64,000 nucleotides of DNA from Dermanyssus gallinae (lineage: Eukaryota; Arthropoda; Arachnida; Mesostigmata; Dermanyssidae). Positions 1-11,294 of the stretch are shown in pieces. How positions within the stretch are numbered: position 1 is the first letter of the stretch; every line of letters begins with the position of its first letter. The notes under the pieces were generated by a model. That model did not search any database and was not told the origin of the DNA. It saw only the letters and a list, made by a program, of their open reading frames with translations. Location of the stretch: positions 745,501-809,500 of the forward strand of contig QVRM01006574.1 in assembly GCA_003439945.1 (NCBI GenBank), written 5' to 3'. A program made the translations under genes and the position numbers.

Positions 1-779
1 GTCGCATAATGCTTTATACACGCTTGAGAACACAATCGACATAGTGTGTACTTCTCGTGGGGGTTCGTATTTGAACAAATCATATGATGAATTATGTATC
101 TGGTATAGACGTGGCGATTGTCACATGCAAGACCAGATGGGAGGATAAAGGCACTGAAAACATTTAGGTCTCCAACCCAGCGTCGTACTTTTTCAGCTTT
201 TATTCCCATTTCGTGACAAAGCTGTCGAATGGTACTGTACGTTTTCAGATTCAATCAAATTATTTTAACAACCGGTACACAGCCTAATATTAGGTACACA
301 AAGCGACTCTTTAACCCCTTTGACAGCAACGTATTTGCTTCATGTACATGGTAAAGATTTTTTTTATTATTTTTTATGTCGCAATGAGTTTGTATTTCAA
401 GATGACACATAATTTGAATAAAATTGCCATTATATTAAATTCGAACAATTCAGCGACCGTTCCACCAGGCGGAAAAAGGTCAGAGATCGCCAATGCATCT
501 GGCAGAACGCTGTATGGAATTTGGCGCACTCAGAGCGGAACCGGCAACGACATTGAACGCCAACTTTGTTAAATCCTTGGGTCGAACATGCAAAGGTATG
601 GCAGTTATTCACAATGCACCTTCGGTACACGTGGCGACTAGTGCATGTCATTCTCTCCCAAAGCTCCCTGAAGAGGTACACATCTAACTGCGCTACCTCT
701 GCCGAAGCCTCCGCCACATTACTCCCTCATTCCAACAGATTGCTAAAATGGTCCCGTAATAGATGACTTAAGTCTGACT
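1..779. other. Unrecognised intergenic sequence
   Basis: No convincing gene. Several short frames occur on both strands; the longest minus frame, about 95 codons at 430-717, is Cys- and Arg-rich and resembles nothing I can name. It lies just downstream of the LINE remnant at 780-1330 on the same strand and could be further decayed LINE sequence. Confidence 0.4.
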
Positions 780-1330
780 CTGCTACTGCACTTGCGCAAC
801 CCACTAGCAGGTACACAAAGCGGTTTTATTGCATTTCGCAGTCAGCAAAGACCAAGCTTCGTATATGGTGTGGAGCGTCTTTTTAGCTGGCATGACACAA
901 TAAAGGCGGCGTACAAGTGACCCCTAGGTGCAGCCAACACCCGCTCAACTTCCGATTGAAGTACATGAATCACGTCATTTGTGCCTGATTCTTTCCTGAT
1001 TTTAAATTGTTGCGGATAATCAACTCGCCAGAGATTTTCTTAAGAATGTACCTCGTTGCGGCACCACGGTAAAAACCGTCCACGTTGTCGCCATCTTTGC
1101 CTTTGAAGCAGAATAAACCTGGCCTCCTGCCGAGCCTGGGGTATGTGCCGCTAAGTTTCTAGTTAGTTGGGTAGAGGCGTCTGACATTTTAGCAGAGAAG
1201 CTGTGTAATCAGTAAAACACTTTTCAGGCAACGTTAGCCCAAACTTTTGTTCCAAATGTCGCCCGAGTTCGGCCATTCACCAAGCGTGCCTTATTGTTCT
1301 TACGCGTCTTCCGTGTTTCTTCTATGCTCT
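780..1330 (-). mobile_element. Decayed LINE reverse transcriptase fragment
   Basis: On the minus strand a frame near 1130-1020 reads FKGKDGDNVDGFYRG followed by YILKKISGELI. This fits the LINE reverse transcriptase block usually seen as a Lys-Gly-rich turn, then N-Y-R-G-I, then Y-K-I-L. After a frame change near 990 the sequence reads GTNDVIHVLQSEVERVL and then HLYAAF at about 960-900, matching the block before the first catalytic Asp of the RT palm. The catalytic YADD block is not visible. Frame changes and stops show it is dead. The clade is uncertain (RTE/CR1-like). No target-site duplication or tail was found. Confidence 0.6.
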
Positions 1331-1818
1331 TCAGAACCAACTTTTCAGTTAGCGTGGGGTCCAAACACTTCTCAATGGTTTTGAATTGTGGAAGTTGTTG
1401 CAAAGAAGTCGCTTTATCATTGGCGACCCTTTGTTGAAGCTCGGTGCGTAATGCCCACAGTTTTACTAAATTCTACTGTAGTACACATAAAAGCTTCTTC
1501 ATCAGGGCCAAGTTGTGTTCCTGTGATTCACAGGACTCGTACGACACAAACTGCGTGTTCTCCAGGAGTGCGGGCTCTTAATCCCCCCGTGAAAAACTAA
1601 CCTTTCGCTTGCGCCTGAAACGACACTGCCCGGAGTTTTCTCCCGCTCGCCCACAACGGCTGACTCAAAAACCTTTCAAGCTAATGTATTACTTGCAGCA
1701 CACCATGAACTTTAAAAAACGCCCATGAAAACTCCACAGAGTTAGGGTCAATTGATATTTAATTCATAACACATTTTTTGACATAAGAAGAAAAGTAGAA
1801 ACGTTTCACTCAGATATT
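1331..1818. other. Gap between two LINE remnants
   Basis: No gene seen. The stretch may contain more eroded sequence of either neighbouring LINE, but no RT or endonuclease block could be read. Confidence 0.4.
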
Positions 1819-3680
1819 TTGCGGCGCTATAATATTTCGGTTAGTGGCGTGGGGAACTCTTCGTGGCAGAATTATATCAGAGTATATTGGTCATGCCCGC
1901 TAAAGGTTTTTAAGACTTTGACCAATAGACTGCTTAGAGAAGGGACGCTACCCAGGCTTTTAAAAGCAAGTTTTGTACTAATTCCTAAACCCGGAAACAA
2001 GACAGGCTTCTCTGCTTATAGGCACATTTGCGTCCTTGACACTTTGGGGAAGATCCTGAAAATTGTTCTGGCTAATAAGTTAAACGAGGAAATCGAAACC
2101 ACAGAAGCTTTATTAGATGCCCAGTATAGTTTCCGGAGAGGAAAATCTACCATTGGGGCCCTTGATAGGGTCCCGAAACAAGCGGCCCGTGAGACCGCAG
2201 ATACTCCCGTAACAAGGGAATTTGTACTTTTAAACCCCTTCAATGTTAAAAATGCCTTCCACATGATGAACTGAAAACTAGTGGTACATACACTGAAGAG
2301 AAAGGCGATGCGTATTTACATCCGTCGAATGTTTTCATCCTACCTGGATGAGCGAAGTCCTAGCTGCAGGGGGGCAAGATTACAGGGTTACTGCCGGGGT
2401 CCTACAGAGTTTAATTCTGGAACCCGTCCTCTGGAACTTGGCCTACGACGGGGTACTTGGCCTACTGGACATCAACAACTACCTAGAAGGGACCAAACTC
2501 TTGGCCTACGCGGACGACTTGGCTCTGGTGGTCACGGCGCGGACCAAAGCGGATCTACAGGAGACAGCCAGCAAAGCTTTATCGACGGTGACGGGGTCGA
2601 TAGATCGCAATAATCTGACGCTCGCATCGCATAAGAGCGAGGCGCTGTATCTGACGGGCCGGAAGAAGACAAGGGACCTTATGATGGCGGGCCTCCCGAT
2701 AAAAAATAGGAAAGAGGCAAAGTACCTTGGGGTGACTATCGACACGGGGTTAACCGGAGCGGCACATGTAAAGCATGTCGCGGCAAAGGACCAGCGAATC
2801 GCCTTAAACGTAGCACGGATTTTACCAAGAATTGGTGGTGTATCAGAGGGGAGCCGATGGCTACTAGCTTCAGTTTCCAAACTATCGGCTTGCTACGCCG
2901 TGCCCGTCTGGGCGAACATTACACTACATACAGCAAACAATAGAAGAGAACTAGTCAAAAGTGCCACAATCGCGGTCTGGCAGAAGGAATGGGTGCAAGC
3001 TACACCCGGGGTGACCAGGGGGAGCTAAACCAAAATTCTAATATCAGACCTCAACGCTTGGTATGACTGTCGATATGAAGACTTAGCCTACTATACAGCT
3101 CAAATTCTGACCGGCCCCGGTCAGTTCCAAAGCTACATGGTTAAGTTAAGGAAGGCTATCACTGTGTTATGTGAATCTGGGGAGGCAGACGATGTATTCC
3201 ACGTCTAATCGCGGTCTGGCAAAAGGGATGGGTGCAGGTTACGCCCGGGGTGACCAAAGGAGCTGGATTAAAGTCTGATATCGGATCTCAAGGCTTGGTA
3301 TGAATGGGGAGTTAACCTACTATACGGCTCAGGTTTTGAGTGGTCACGGTCAATCCCAGCTACATGGTCAAGATAAAGAAGGCCACTAGTGATACCTGTG
3401 TGCTATGCAAATCTAGGAAGGCAAACGGCGTAAAACACACTGTCCTGCACTGCAAGTTTCTTTGGGAAGCAAGGTGCACGGGCCCCACGGCGATAAAAGG
3501 CTACCCTATCATGGAGGTGATTGGCTATATGCGCCCCCCTTCTCTTCATGCGCCTCGCTCCCTCTTATGGGGTCGAAAAAATGTCAAGTTTACAGAGCCT
3601 GGAGGAAAGAAATCCAGGTTTAGTGAGTTTATAGGGACTAAAATAGTCACGTCATTCTACGTTTCCAAAACCTTCTAGAA
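1819..3680 (+). mobile_element. R1-type LINE, 5'-truncated and decayed
   Basis: Three pieces of one R1-like ORF2 lie in order. The piece at 1819-2274 holds the early RT blocks (LIPKPGNKTGFSAYRHI, FRRGKSTIGAL) and ends in a TGA near the first catalytic region. After a frame change near 2350, the piece to 3027 reads YRVTAGVLQSLILEPVLWN and then AYADDLALVV, the catalytic YADD block, followed by the thumb region. The 3340-3678 piece carries the C-terminal Cys-x-x-Cys...His...Cys knuckle (CVLCKSRKANGVKHTVLHC). The segment ILISDLNAWYD near 3030-3065 is typical of R1 C-termini. No endonuclease domain is present. Stops at 2272 and 3025 and an internal duplication show it is inactive. Confidence 0.85.
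2968..3430 (+). repeat. Tandem duplication of about 240 bp inside the R1 remnant
   Basis: The block beginning AATCGCGGTCTGGCAGAAGG at 2968 recurs in diverged form at 3208 and both copies run on in parallel (TGGGTGCA, CCCGGGGTGACCA, the GCTTGGTATGA block, then the CTACATGGT block). The period is about 240 bp. The first copy ends at the sequence for EADDVFHV; the second continues into the zinc knuckle. Confidence 0.8.
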
Positions 3681-4209
3681 AAAAATTCACTTCTTTTCAC
3701 ATTACATGTAAGCGTAGATTTGTTTGCAGAAACCCCTTAGAACAACTGTTTTGTTCCTATTGCCAGTCACAATAATATCGCCTTTGATATGGCGTTCTTT
3801 AGTGTATTCTGCTTATGTAGTAAGCTACACTTAATTCTAGATAAGCTATACTTGGCAAGTTAAGACCTCCTAATATATATTTTGGGCTTAACCAACATAG
3901 AAATTCTAAAATTATAAATATTCATTGAATTCGATGCTCACGCCTGAGCAGGTACTACCGCTTCTATGTGCTTTTAACGGTGACCTCTCAACATTTTAAA
4001 TAGTTTCTAATGAGAAATCAGGCGCCCCCGCCACGAGTATCAGCGTCACAACGAAACACTTGAAATCTATCTTCGCAGACAAATTCACCGTTTGATGCAT
4101 GATTGCCACTAGCCACATTCCCGTTATAAAAGCTGCATCAATGGCATGTAAGTATCGTGTAAGTGTGTAACATGACATAATAGCATGTTTGTGTCTATTC
4201 ATCATAATT
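3681..4209. other. AT-rich spacer between two LINEs
   Basis: No gene recognised. Probably contains the untranslated 3' end of the R1-like element on the left and of the minus-strand LINE on the right; the exact ends are not visible. Confidence 0.35.
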
Positions 4210-4290
4210 TATTTATTGCACCATATGTATGGTATGTATATATATAGATCATTGTAATAAAACACATGTTTATAGATAAGTAATAAAATA

Positions 4291-7113
4291 TCATCGAGCT
4301 AACTGCGTAAGAGAAATAGCTCTCTGACAGGTATCGAGATGGTAGATAGGGCACGGCTGGTTACATAAACGGCACACACAGCCGACATCAGGATCGTGGA
4401 AGCCTCTTCGATGGCAGAGTTTATGGTGAAACCCGTGAAGTGAATAGCGGGTCAAGAGATGTCGGTTGGGTTGTAGTGGTCTCTGCCAGTTCTGTGTGAC
4501 CATTGCTGGCGAATTAAAGAAGCTTCCGGGAACTGCTCAAACTTTCTTCATAAAGTTTTCTCTAAACTGAATAAGAGCAGCGGTTTCTGAGAGACGGAAT
4601 CTAGTTACTAGATCTTCTACAAGTGGTTGAGTAGAAGTCATAAGGTAAACTAGACGGTTTTTCGCATTTCGTGGCAACCCAATGGCTAGCTTGAAAAACG
4701 TAGGCTTAACCTTATCTAGTTTTTCTAGCTGTGATAGGCTGAGGTGTTCCCGTATGACCTGGATGCCGTAGGCCGCCACCGAAGCAACTTTCAGGTCAAA
4801 AAGTGCTTTGAGTGCGGTCAGGGATAATTGTTGGGGCTTTTCGATTGTAGACATCGCGACTAGACTTTTTCTAGTTCGTTCGGCGATGTGTTGTCCAAAG
4901 GTTGTGCCCTTCATCGAAAAGTTAACCCCAAGGTAACAGAAGGTGTTAACGAACTCGACTGCACCAGTACTGAATTTCAAGCGATCGGACCGAGCAAGCG
5001 GTCCCCCAGGTCTAAATTTGATAGCTTTTGTTTTGTCGGCGTTAATCTTAAGGCCGTTGTTCTCGCAGTACCCCTCCAGGGTGCGTATGCTTCGCTGCAA
5101 CTCCAACTTGTCACGACTGTACATGACGATATCGTCAGCATATAGTATGATGCCGACCGTCTCGTGTTCTTTGTGAATTATTGGCGGCAGATCGCTGAGA
5201 AGGGTAGAAAAAAGCAGTGGGCTAAGATTATCACCTTGAGCATAACCTGTGGTCTGGATAACGGGCTCATGCTCACAGATCAAATCGTCAAGGATTATCG
5301 GGTTTGCTTGAAGAATGCTGGCGATTAGGGTTAGTGTCTTGGGGCCAACACCTGCATTGGCAAGCTTCTGGAGTACAACATTTCGCGGAGCAGTGTCAAA
5401 AGCGGCCTTCAGATCGACAAATAAGGCATATAGAAACCTTCCCTTATTACTTATGAAGTTCCAGGCTTCTTTTCACTTCGGATAATAACTTCGTGCATGC
5501 TGTTATGACCGACTTTCCTTGACGGAATCCATGCTGTTCTTGTGGTTTTATGTTACGGTGATGAAAGAATATAGAAAGGCGTTTTGTGAGCACCGATGCC
5601 AGAATCTTATAAATACAACTCTTCTTGGCAATGCCCCTCCAGGATCGTACATCAGTAGGATCACCCTTTCCTTTTGGGATGACCCTAAGGATGCACTCCC
5701 TCCATGCTTCCGGGACATAGCCCTCATCTAAACATCTATTGAATATTGCAAGGAGAATAGGCCAAATATAAGGGGTGTCCTTGTGGTGTTTGTTTCGGAC
5801 AAGGTCGGGACCGAAAGCTTTATTCCTTTTAGCTTGGCCAATAGCCTCTAGAACCTCGCTGTAGCTTACGGGTGCTTCTAGAGAAGCTACTAGAGCCTTC
5901 TCAAATTCCTCATCAGGTTCTGCTGCAACTGGGATTTCCCGGGGCACTGTATTGGTAGAGGCAAACATGCCCTCGAAATGTTCACGAAGCACATCTCCAG
6001 GAATTGTACAACTGCGGCACACTCGCACTGTCTGAGCGGCGAGGTAGGGTCGTTCCTGTGCGTCCATCACGAACCGTTGTTCCTGTTTTATGAAGAAATC
6101 TTCCTTTTTTGTTGACGTAAGGGACCGATATTTTTTGCGCAAGTCTAAGTAAGCGTTCCGAGTTGACCGATCTGTCCTCGATGCTGATAGCAGACTTAGC
6201 AAATGTTGGTAAAGTTCATAACATTCCCGATCAAACCATGCGGCCGATTTCCGTTTGAAATTCTGCGATTTGCTGGCTGACTCCACCACTACCGTTGAAA
6301 AAAAGTCAACGACATAAGATAGCGGCTTGGACTCAAGGGATTGAGGATCCCACTTCGCGAGGCTCTCTAGGAGCAACTTAAGATTGATTTTCCTAGAGAC
6401 ACCTTGCCTGCTAGAAGTTGTAGCTGGCGTAGTCAACGAAACATCAATAGAGACGGGCACGTGTTTCTTTAGACCTGTAACCGTCAGATATTCATACCCT
6501 TTGAGCACCACATTATCTTTCGAAAATGAAGTCGCAAATATGTCAATTGTCGACGTCCCGGGACGAGCTTGCGAGCTGTTGGGTGTTGGTCCACGCGAGT
6601 CCACAAAGAAGGTGGGAGTTTGTGAGTCACTACATATCCAGAGACCGTACTGATGGAGAACATCGATGAGTGCAGATGTTCTCAGAGACGATACATCAAG
6701 GCGGCAATTGAGGTCGGCAGCAAGTATGACTGGTTGATTAATTGGCACTCTTGAGAACGTAGAACAAATTTTCTCTACAAGGTCTTCAGTCGAGTCTGCG
6801 GTACTGCTTCTACTGTTACTACTATACATTGCCACGATTATAAACTGACGCGTGTCTATGACCACAGTATCATCCTCTGCTAATACCAGTCTAACATTTG
6901 TAAAATGCCGGCTCAGCAATACAGAAGCACCACCCGTTGGCCTTCCGGCTTAGTGGGCAGTGGCTGGATAGTGGTATCCATAAAACCCCTGAACATCAAA
7001 TTGTTTCGTAGCAAATGTTTCCGTCAGTACTATTACATCTAGACCGTGAAAACTGCCGCTAGATATAAAATCCATCACCGAACCTACGCCCTCGATGTTC
7101 CATTGTGTGATGC
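4291..7113 (-). pseudogene. LINE ORF2 (endonuclease and reverse transcriptase), disrupted
   Basis: The frame opens with ITQWNIEGVGSVMDF and then VIVLTETF, the start of an apurinic/apyrimidinic-type endonuclease with the catalytic Glu of T-E-T; later blocks VILAADLNCR and STIDIFATS fit the same fold. The RT follows: VIPKGKGDPTDVRSWRGI, QEQHGFRQGKSV, YALFVDLKAAFD (first catalytic Asp), GYAQGDNLSPLLF and YADDIVMY (catalytic YADD, about 5140). The C-terminus holds CRLCNQPCPIYHLDTC, a Cys-Cys-His-Cys knuckle near 4350. Lesions: TAA at 6950-6952, a frame change near 5450, and TGA at 4534-4536; apart from these the frame is open. The product would nick target DNA and reverse-transcribe the element's RNA. 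The start is uncertain because it overlaps ORF1. Confidence 0.85.
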
Positions 7114-7910
7114 GAAGCGTCGTCCTATTACTGGTGGAACGCGGGGGCGCTTGGCCTGAGATGCCTCGAAGTGTTGCAGAGCGGCTTCTATATACTCCCT
7201 CATAGTTTCCCGAACTGGAGATGGTCCTATTTCCTCGCGTTCGTGGAGCTCCTTCCGTTTCGTGTACACTCCGCTGGGCCTGCGGAGCTTGAAATTGCTG
7301 ACCGGGTTGCGAGGTTTCCAGTGGTAGTTGTTGTCGCTGTTGTTGTCGTTGTTGCCGTTGTTGTTGTTGTTGCGGCTGCAGTTGTTGTTCTTGCCGTTGC
7401 CACTGTCGCTGTACTTCTCTACATGTTGGACCCTCGGAGGAGCATGTCCCGCGTTGGTCCTGGTTGCTTTTGGCAGTTCTACGGCCCGACTGGTTTCGTC
7501 TTCCTTCTTCAGTTTCTCTTTTATTTTCTCCTTGACTTCGCTTGCTTTCTGGCCAGCGCCTTATGCTTGTGATATTTTGAGGTTGACCAGAGGCGCTTGC
7601 ACAGCCGCTCGGAGCTGCATCTCTGGAATGTCGAGAAACCCCGCGGCGTGCTTTGCCAATACATTTCCAATACGTAAGGCTGTGTCTGTGTCGTAGCCAT
7701 TTGAGTTAGTCACCCGGAGCTGCATTTGAAGGTTGGTGACGGGGATGTACTTAATTAAACCGAGCGTTTGTAGACGCTTCAGCTCGTCATTCGCCTCCTT
7801 ACACTCTCTTGAAAGTACAGGCACTGACAGCACAGTCAACGTTGCAGTAGGAATGTCTTGGCTTAGCCACACTGCAAATGAGTTAACAGCGTTTATGTCT
7901 ATTATGTCAT
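7084..7910 (-). pseudogene. LINE ORF1, one internal stop
   Basis: An open frame on the minus strand runs from about 7910 and is broken by a single TAA at 7561-7563; the same frame then continues to a TAG at 7084-7086. The first part (about 115 codons, containing SRECKEANDELKRLQTLG) has no motif I recognise. The second part has a Lys/Glu-rich helical stretch (KEKIKEKLKKEDE), an Asn-rich run encoded by AAC repeats around 7325-7400, and a basic end. It overlaps the start of ORF2 by roughly 20-30 bases in another frame, a layout known in several LINE clades. Its position suggests the RNA-binding ORF1 protein; no zinc knuckle or RRM was seen. Confidence 0.6.
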
Positions 7911-7920
7911 AGTTTTTTTA

Positions 7921-8479
7921 GTTAAGAAAAAGTTAGAAAACAAATTTAAGGAGCAATCAAATGTTAGATGTAGGGTTGACACCCTGCGGACGGGCGCGTA
8001 TAAATGGTGAGTGACGACAAGATGTAGAGGTACAGCCCCACGTGTTACTTCTAAGGGATGCCAAAAAATGTGCACTGCGTCTGCGTGTTTGTCTTATAAT
8101 TGAATCTTAGATTGTTTACGATTTCATTTAAATGTATATTCATAATAGAGGGGTTTTTACTTAACAAGTTGGCAACAACATTGGAGCAGCGTGTAAGCCA
8201 AAATGTACCCCGTCTACATGTTGTTCGTATCATTTAATTCATATGTGCACGTCTAGTCGTGGTTGGATGACCGTTCGCCTCGTGCCATCGCTAGCCCTGC
8301 ATGCGAGAAGCGTGTGATACAGGCCATCCGTCTCGTCAGAGTCGCACGAGCCACATGTCAATACAAATTTTTGATCCGATCAAAAACCGTGCGCATTGTA
8401 GTGTCTCGCTAAAACCGTTCACAATCTTTGGAGTTACACTGTGAACTATATTTACGATTGACGTGTGAAGAAATGGTGA
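7921..8479. other. Spacer with no gene seen
   Basis: The left edge should include the 5' untranslated part of the minus-strand LINE. Nothing else could be identified. Confidence 0.35.
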
Positions 8480-8700
8480 TTATTGGTACAGAAAGGAAGA
8501 ACATTTTGTGCAGATAGGCGTTTGTGTCCGCATCGAGCACACATCAGAGGTTAAGCGAGTATGAAAGTACGAGTACACAGCCAGCCTGAAGACAGGCACC
8601 TTGGAACGTTTTCGTGGAGTCACCGTTGAGGTTGCTCTGTGAGAAGGAGCATAGTCCTGCTTAAAAGCGTATAAAATGTTCGTCATAAAAACCCTCCAAT
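8480..8700 (-). mobile_element. Tc1/mariner-like transposase fragment
   Basis: On the minus strand the frame at about 8650-8600 reads FKQDYAPSHRATSTV. This matches the second catalytic Asp block of Tc1/mariner transposases (usually Q-Q-D-x-A-P-x-H, then R or K and a Ser/Thr). Flanking codons are in disagreement with a working enzyme and no inverted repeats were found. It is a short fossil. Confidence 0.55.
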
Positions 8701-9754
8701 TCGATTGGGTAGTAAATTGACTTTTGCTCCACGTGGGATAAATACGCAGGGAGTTCGACCCGGACGAGTTATCTCAGTTAAACTATAACAAAACCTACCC
8801 CTTAGGTGTGAGTGGCCTTCGTTTGGTTGACATGATAATCCTGGTTGTTTTTGAGTCGCGTTTTCAGCTTACCACTTGTTTTACAGTAATGAAGGACCCA
8901 GCAATAAAATTACGTTAGATTTTGTTCTAAGGCAGCTTCGTTGCAGCTAAGTTCATTAACTTGGTAGAACGTGTAACATTTCTGTAGTGTCCACCACTTC
9001 CATGACTGGCCGGCGATCGTTAAGAGTTTGCCGTTTTCTCGCTCAAGCAACATACGTCCTCTGGCTGGCTCGCACCAACGACTACTGACCCATTTATTCG
9101 CATGCCTCCTTTTACATCACAGATTCGCCCGCGCATTTCGTGACTACGCGCTACTGGGGTTGCGGCTTCCTTTATTTGGCGCCATGCTTAACGGACGCTG
9201 TTTTCCGTCCTACGATTTCGTAGCCAGGCAGTCACACATTTTCTGTTTTTGCAAAACATCTCGTTGCAAAGTTCGCGGAAAATCCCTGGATATTGGAGTC
9301 CGTTTGGGGCAGCCCGTGACATGTAGTCTCACACTCTGTACCCTTTTAAGATACACATTCAAAAAGGTTTCTTGTTTACGACTGGTGTCAACTCTTTGAA
9401 AATCTACAGTGGATGGACGCTTGCCAGTCAAATAGAGTACACGCACGGAATTTATTTCTTTTTGCTTCCTTCATGGCTGACGACCTAAGCTGAGCGATCG
9501 CCAATCATTTCGAACAGATCGTAGGACCACCACATCCCATTCAACATTTAATACTATTATTGCTCTCATATTACATTCTCTCTGTCTCTTTGGGGTAACA
9601 GGTAATATTGTAGGTTGCAAAGCATTTTTCTTGCAAGTACTAAAACCCGATTCAAATGAAAACTGAGTCAGACGTGGTTCACAGTGGCTCTGCGCCATGC
9701 TTTGCCACTGTTTCCAAAAAGATTAAAGAGTTTAAGTCAAGTCACACAAGCATC
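8701..9754. other. Spacer with no gene seen
   Basis: Short frames only (for example about 120 codons at 9028-9399 plus). They show no recognisable motif and no splice or codon pattern supporting a gene. Confidence 0.35.
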
Positions 9755-10165
9755 CACGTTTAGGACGGCTACTGGTGGGGAAAACGTGGAAACACTGCAA
9801 AACATTTTTTTATCGTAGAAGGACGAATAAATATTAGTGAGATAGCGGAGGCTTTGGGTAGTCTGTATTCTATCCTGCACGATCGCCTGAAGGTGAACAA
9901 AAATCAGAGCAAAATTGGTGCCGTATTTGCCTAATCAACGGCAAAAGAGGCGCGTGTTTTCACTTCTCAGCGAGATTAAGACCAAGATGTCGAAAAGCCT
10001 GTCGGATTTTTGGCGCGGATTTGTAACCGACGTTGGGTCCATCACTACACTCCCAAAAAACCCAAGGAGCATCTCATCAGTGCTGTGCACCCGGTGAAGC
10101 ACCTCCGAAGAGAGTTGGGACCAACGTGGAAAAATGTGGTCGACTACGCTAAAAAGGTAATCTTT
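9755..10165 (+). mobile_element. Mariner transposase fossil (N-terminal half)
   Basis: Plus-strand codons at about 9838-9900 read ISEIAEALGSLYSILHDRL, the second helix-turn-helix of mariner transposases. It is followed by KLVPYLPNQRQKRRVFSLL and a block equivalent to the first catalytic Asp region (FVTDVGS near 10020), then APGEAPPKR in another frame, equivalent to the conserved A-P-G-E block. Several frame changes and a TAG near 9825 are present, and the C-terminal half with the other two Asp residues is missing. A SINE follows immediately. A related fossil lies at 37690-38125. Confidence 0.75.
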
Positions 10166-10166
10166 T

Positions 10167-10322
10167 CAGACTGACTCTTAGCTAACATTTAACGTCCACG
10201 GAACCGTTCTCGCATTGTTTCATAGGACGAATTCTAATAGACACAAATGTGCAACGGTGCGACGCATCGAACCCTTGCTCCTTCGGTCGCGAGGCGAGCG
10301 CTAACCACGCCACCGACTGGTC
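10167..10322 (-). mobile_element. tRNA-derived SINE, family 1, copy 1
   Basis: Shares with the copies at 17411, 20700, 22178 and 33655 a 3' body reading, on this plus strand, CTGACTCTTAGCTAACATTT, then AACGTCCACGG and GCATTGTTTCATAG. At the high-coordinate end is a tRNA-like head: the complement of a B box (ATCGAACCC) and the GGTCGCGAGGCG / CACGCCACC stretch that corresponds to an A-box region. It abuts the mariner fossil. Confidence 0.7.
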
Positions 10323-11257
10323 GACTAAGATGAGATCGAAATCACTAGCCGAAACGGCTAGCTTTGCAGAAGGTTGTCATGTTTCACTGAGGCAATGCTC
10401 ATGCACGCAAGTCGGGTCTAGCAATGGCGAAGCTGGCCAATTAAGATTCAAACTTATTGGATCACTCTCTTAGTCTCCGTTCCTGGCCCTCAGTGATTAT
10501 TTCCTTTTTGGGAATTTTGAAGAAATAGTCTCGGTGAAAAGCGCGTTTCCAGAAAATGCCTATTTGCAGTCAAAACCTAGGCGGAATTCTACTCAGGTAG
10601 GTCCTAACTGCTTCGAAATGTGTAGGAGGCATTGTATTGAACCTCTCACGAAGTTTCTCGAAAAAAAAAAGTACAAACATTTAAGAAGTCTTAGTGTTCA
10701 GTCTAAAAACGATTGAACAGTTTTTCGTATACACAACGTATAAGTAGCACACAACAGGTGAAAAAAGTTATGCTCAAGCTTTTGGAGAGAATCTATATGT
10801 ATATATTTAAGGTTAAAAGAATTAACAAAAGTGGCATGCTGTTAGGTTCGCATACGTATATACATGCGAGCATCCAGCCGTCAAAATATCAGGCATATGT
10901 TTTCAGAGAAAAATCGTTTGTATATATTCACGGTCCAAGGGATTTATGAAAACGACATGCTATTGGGTTTGCACACACGTCCCAATATCTAGTATTTAGG
11001 GGTTCCTTAGATCCCACAATGAGGTTGAACTGTGTGTAGTACCACACGATGTTTTTAGTTCGTTCTGAATTAGGTTGTATCTACATTGTTTCCTGTTGGA
11101 TAGACGATACTTTGTTTGCGAAGTTTGTTAGGTATTGGTAAGTAGTGCTAAAATGTGCCAAATACGAGCATCGACGCCAAGAAGAAAGTGAAACTTTAGA
11201 CCTCATAAACGTAGGTGGTTGGGGCCGATTTAAACTCACTGATGTGTTGGTTAGAGT
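10323..11257. other. Spacer with no gene seen
   Basis: AT-leaning sequence, downstream of gene A in that gene's orientation. No AATAAA or ATTAAA signal for gene A was located with confidence. Confidence 0.35.
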
Positions 11258-11281
11258 TATATATATATATATATATATATA
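11258..11281. repeat. (TA)n microsatellite
   Basis: About twelve TA units immediately downstream of the gene A stop codon. Confidence 0.95.
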
Positions 11282-11294
11282 CTTTTCTGAATGG

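Larger units (their letters stand above)
4210..7920 (-). mobile_element. Near-complete two-ORF LINE with few lesions
   Basis: A minus-strand non-LTR retrotransposon with, in order, an ORF1-like region (about 7910-7084), an apurinic-type endonuclease, a reverse transcriptase and a C-terminal Cys/His knuckle (ORF2, about 7113-4291). The end near 4210-4280 is AT-rich with several AATAAA-like motifs in the element's own orientation, as expected for a 3' untranslated region. Only four lesions were found over 3.6 kb, so the copy is fairly young. The clade is not assigned. Confidence 0.85.

Noticed and set aside
7171..7696. Val/Ala-rich plus frames over the LINE ORF1
   Set aside because: They are the antisense of the AAC/CAA repeat in the minus-strand ORF1 region.
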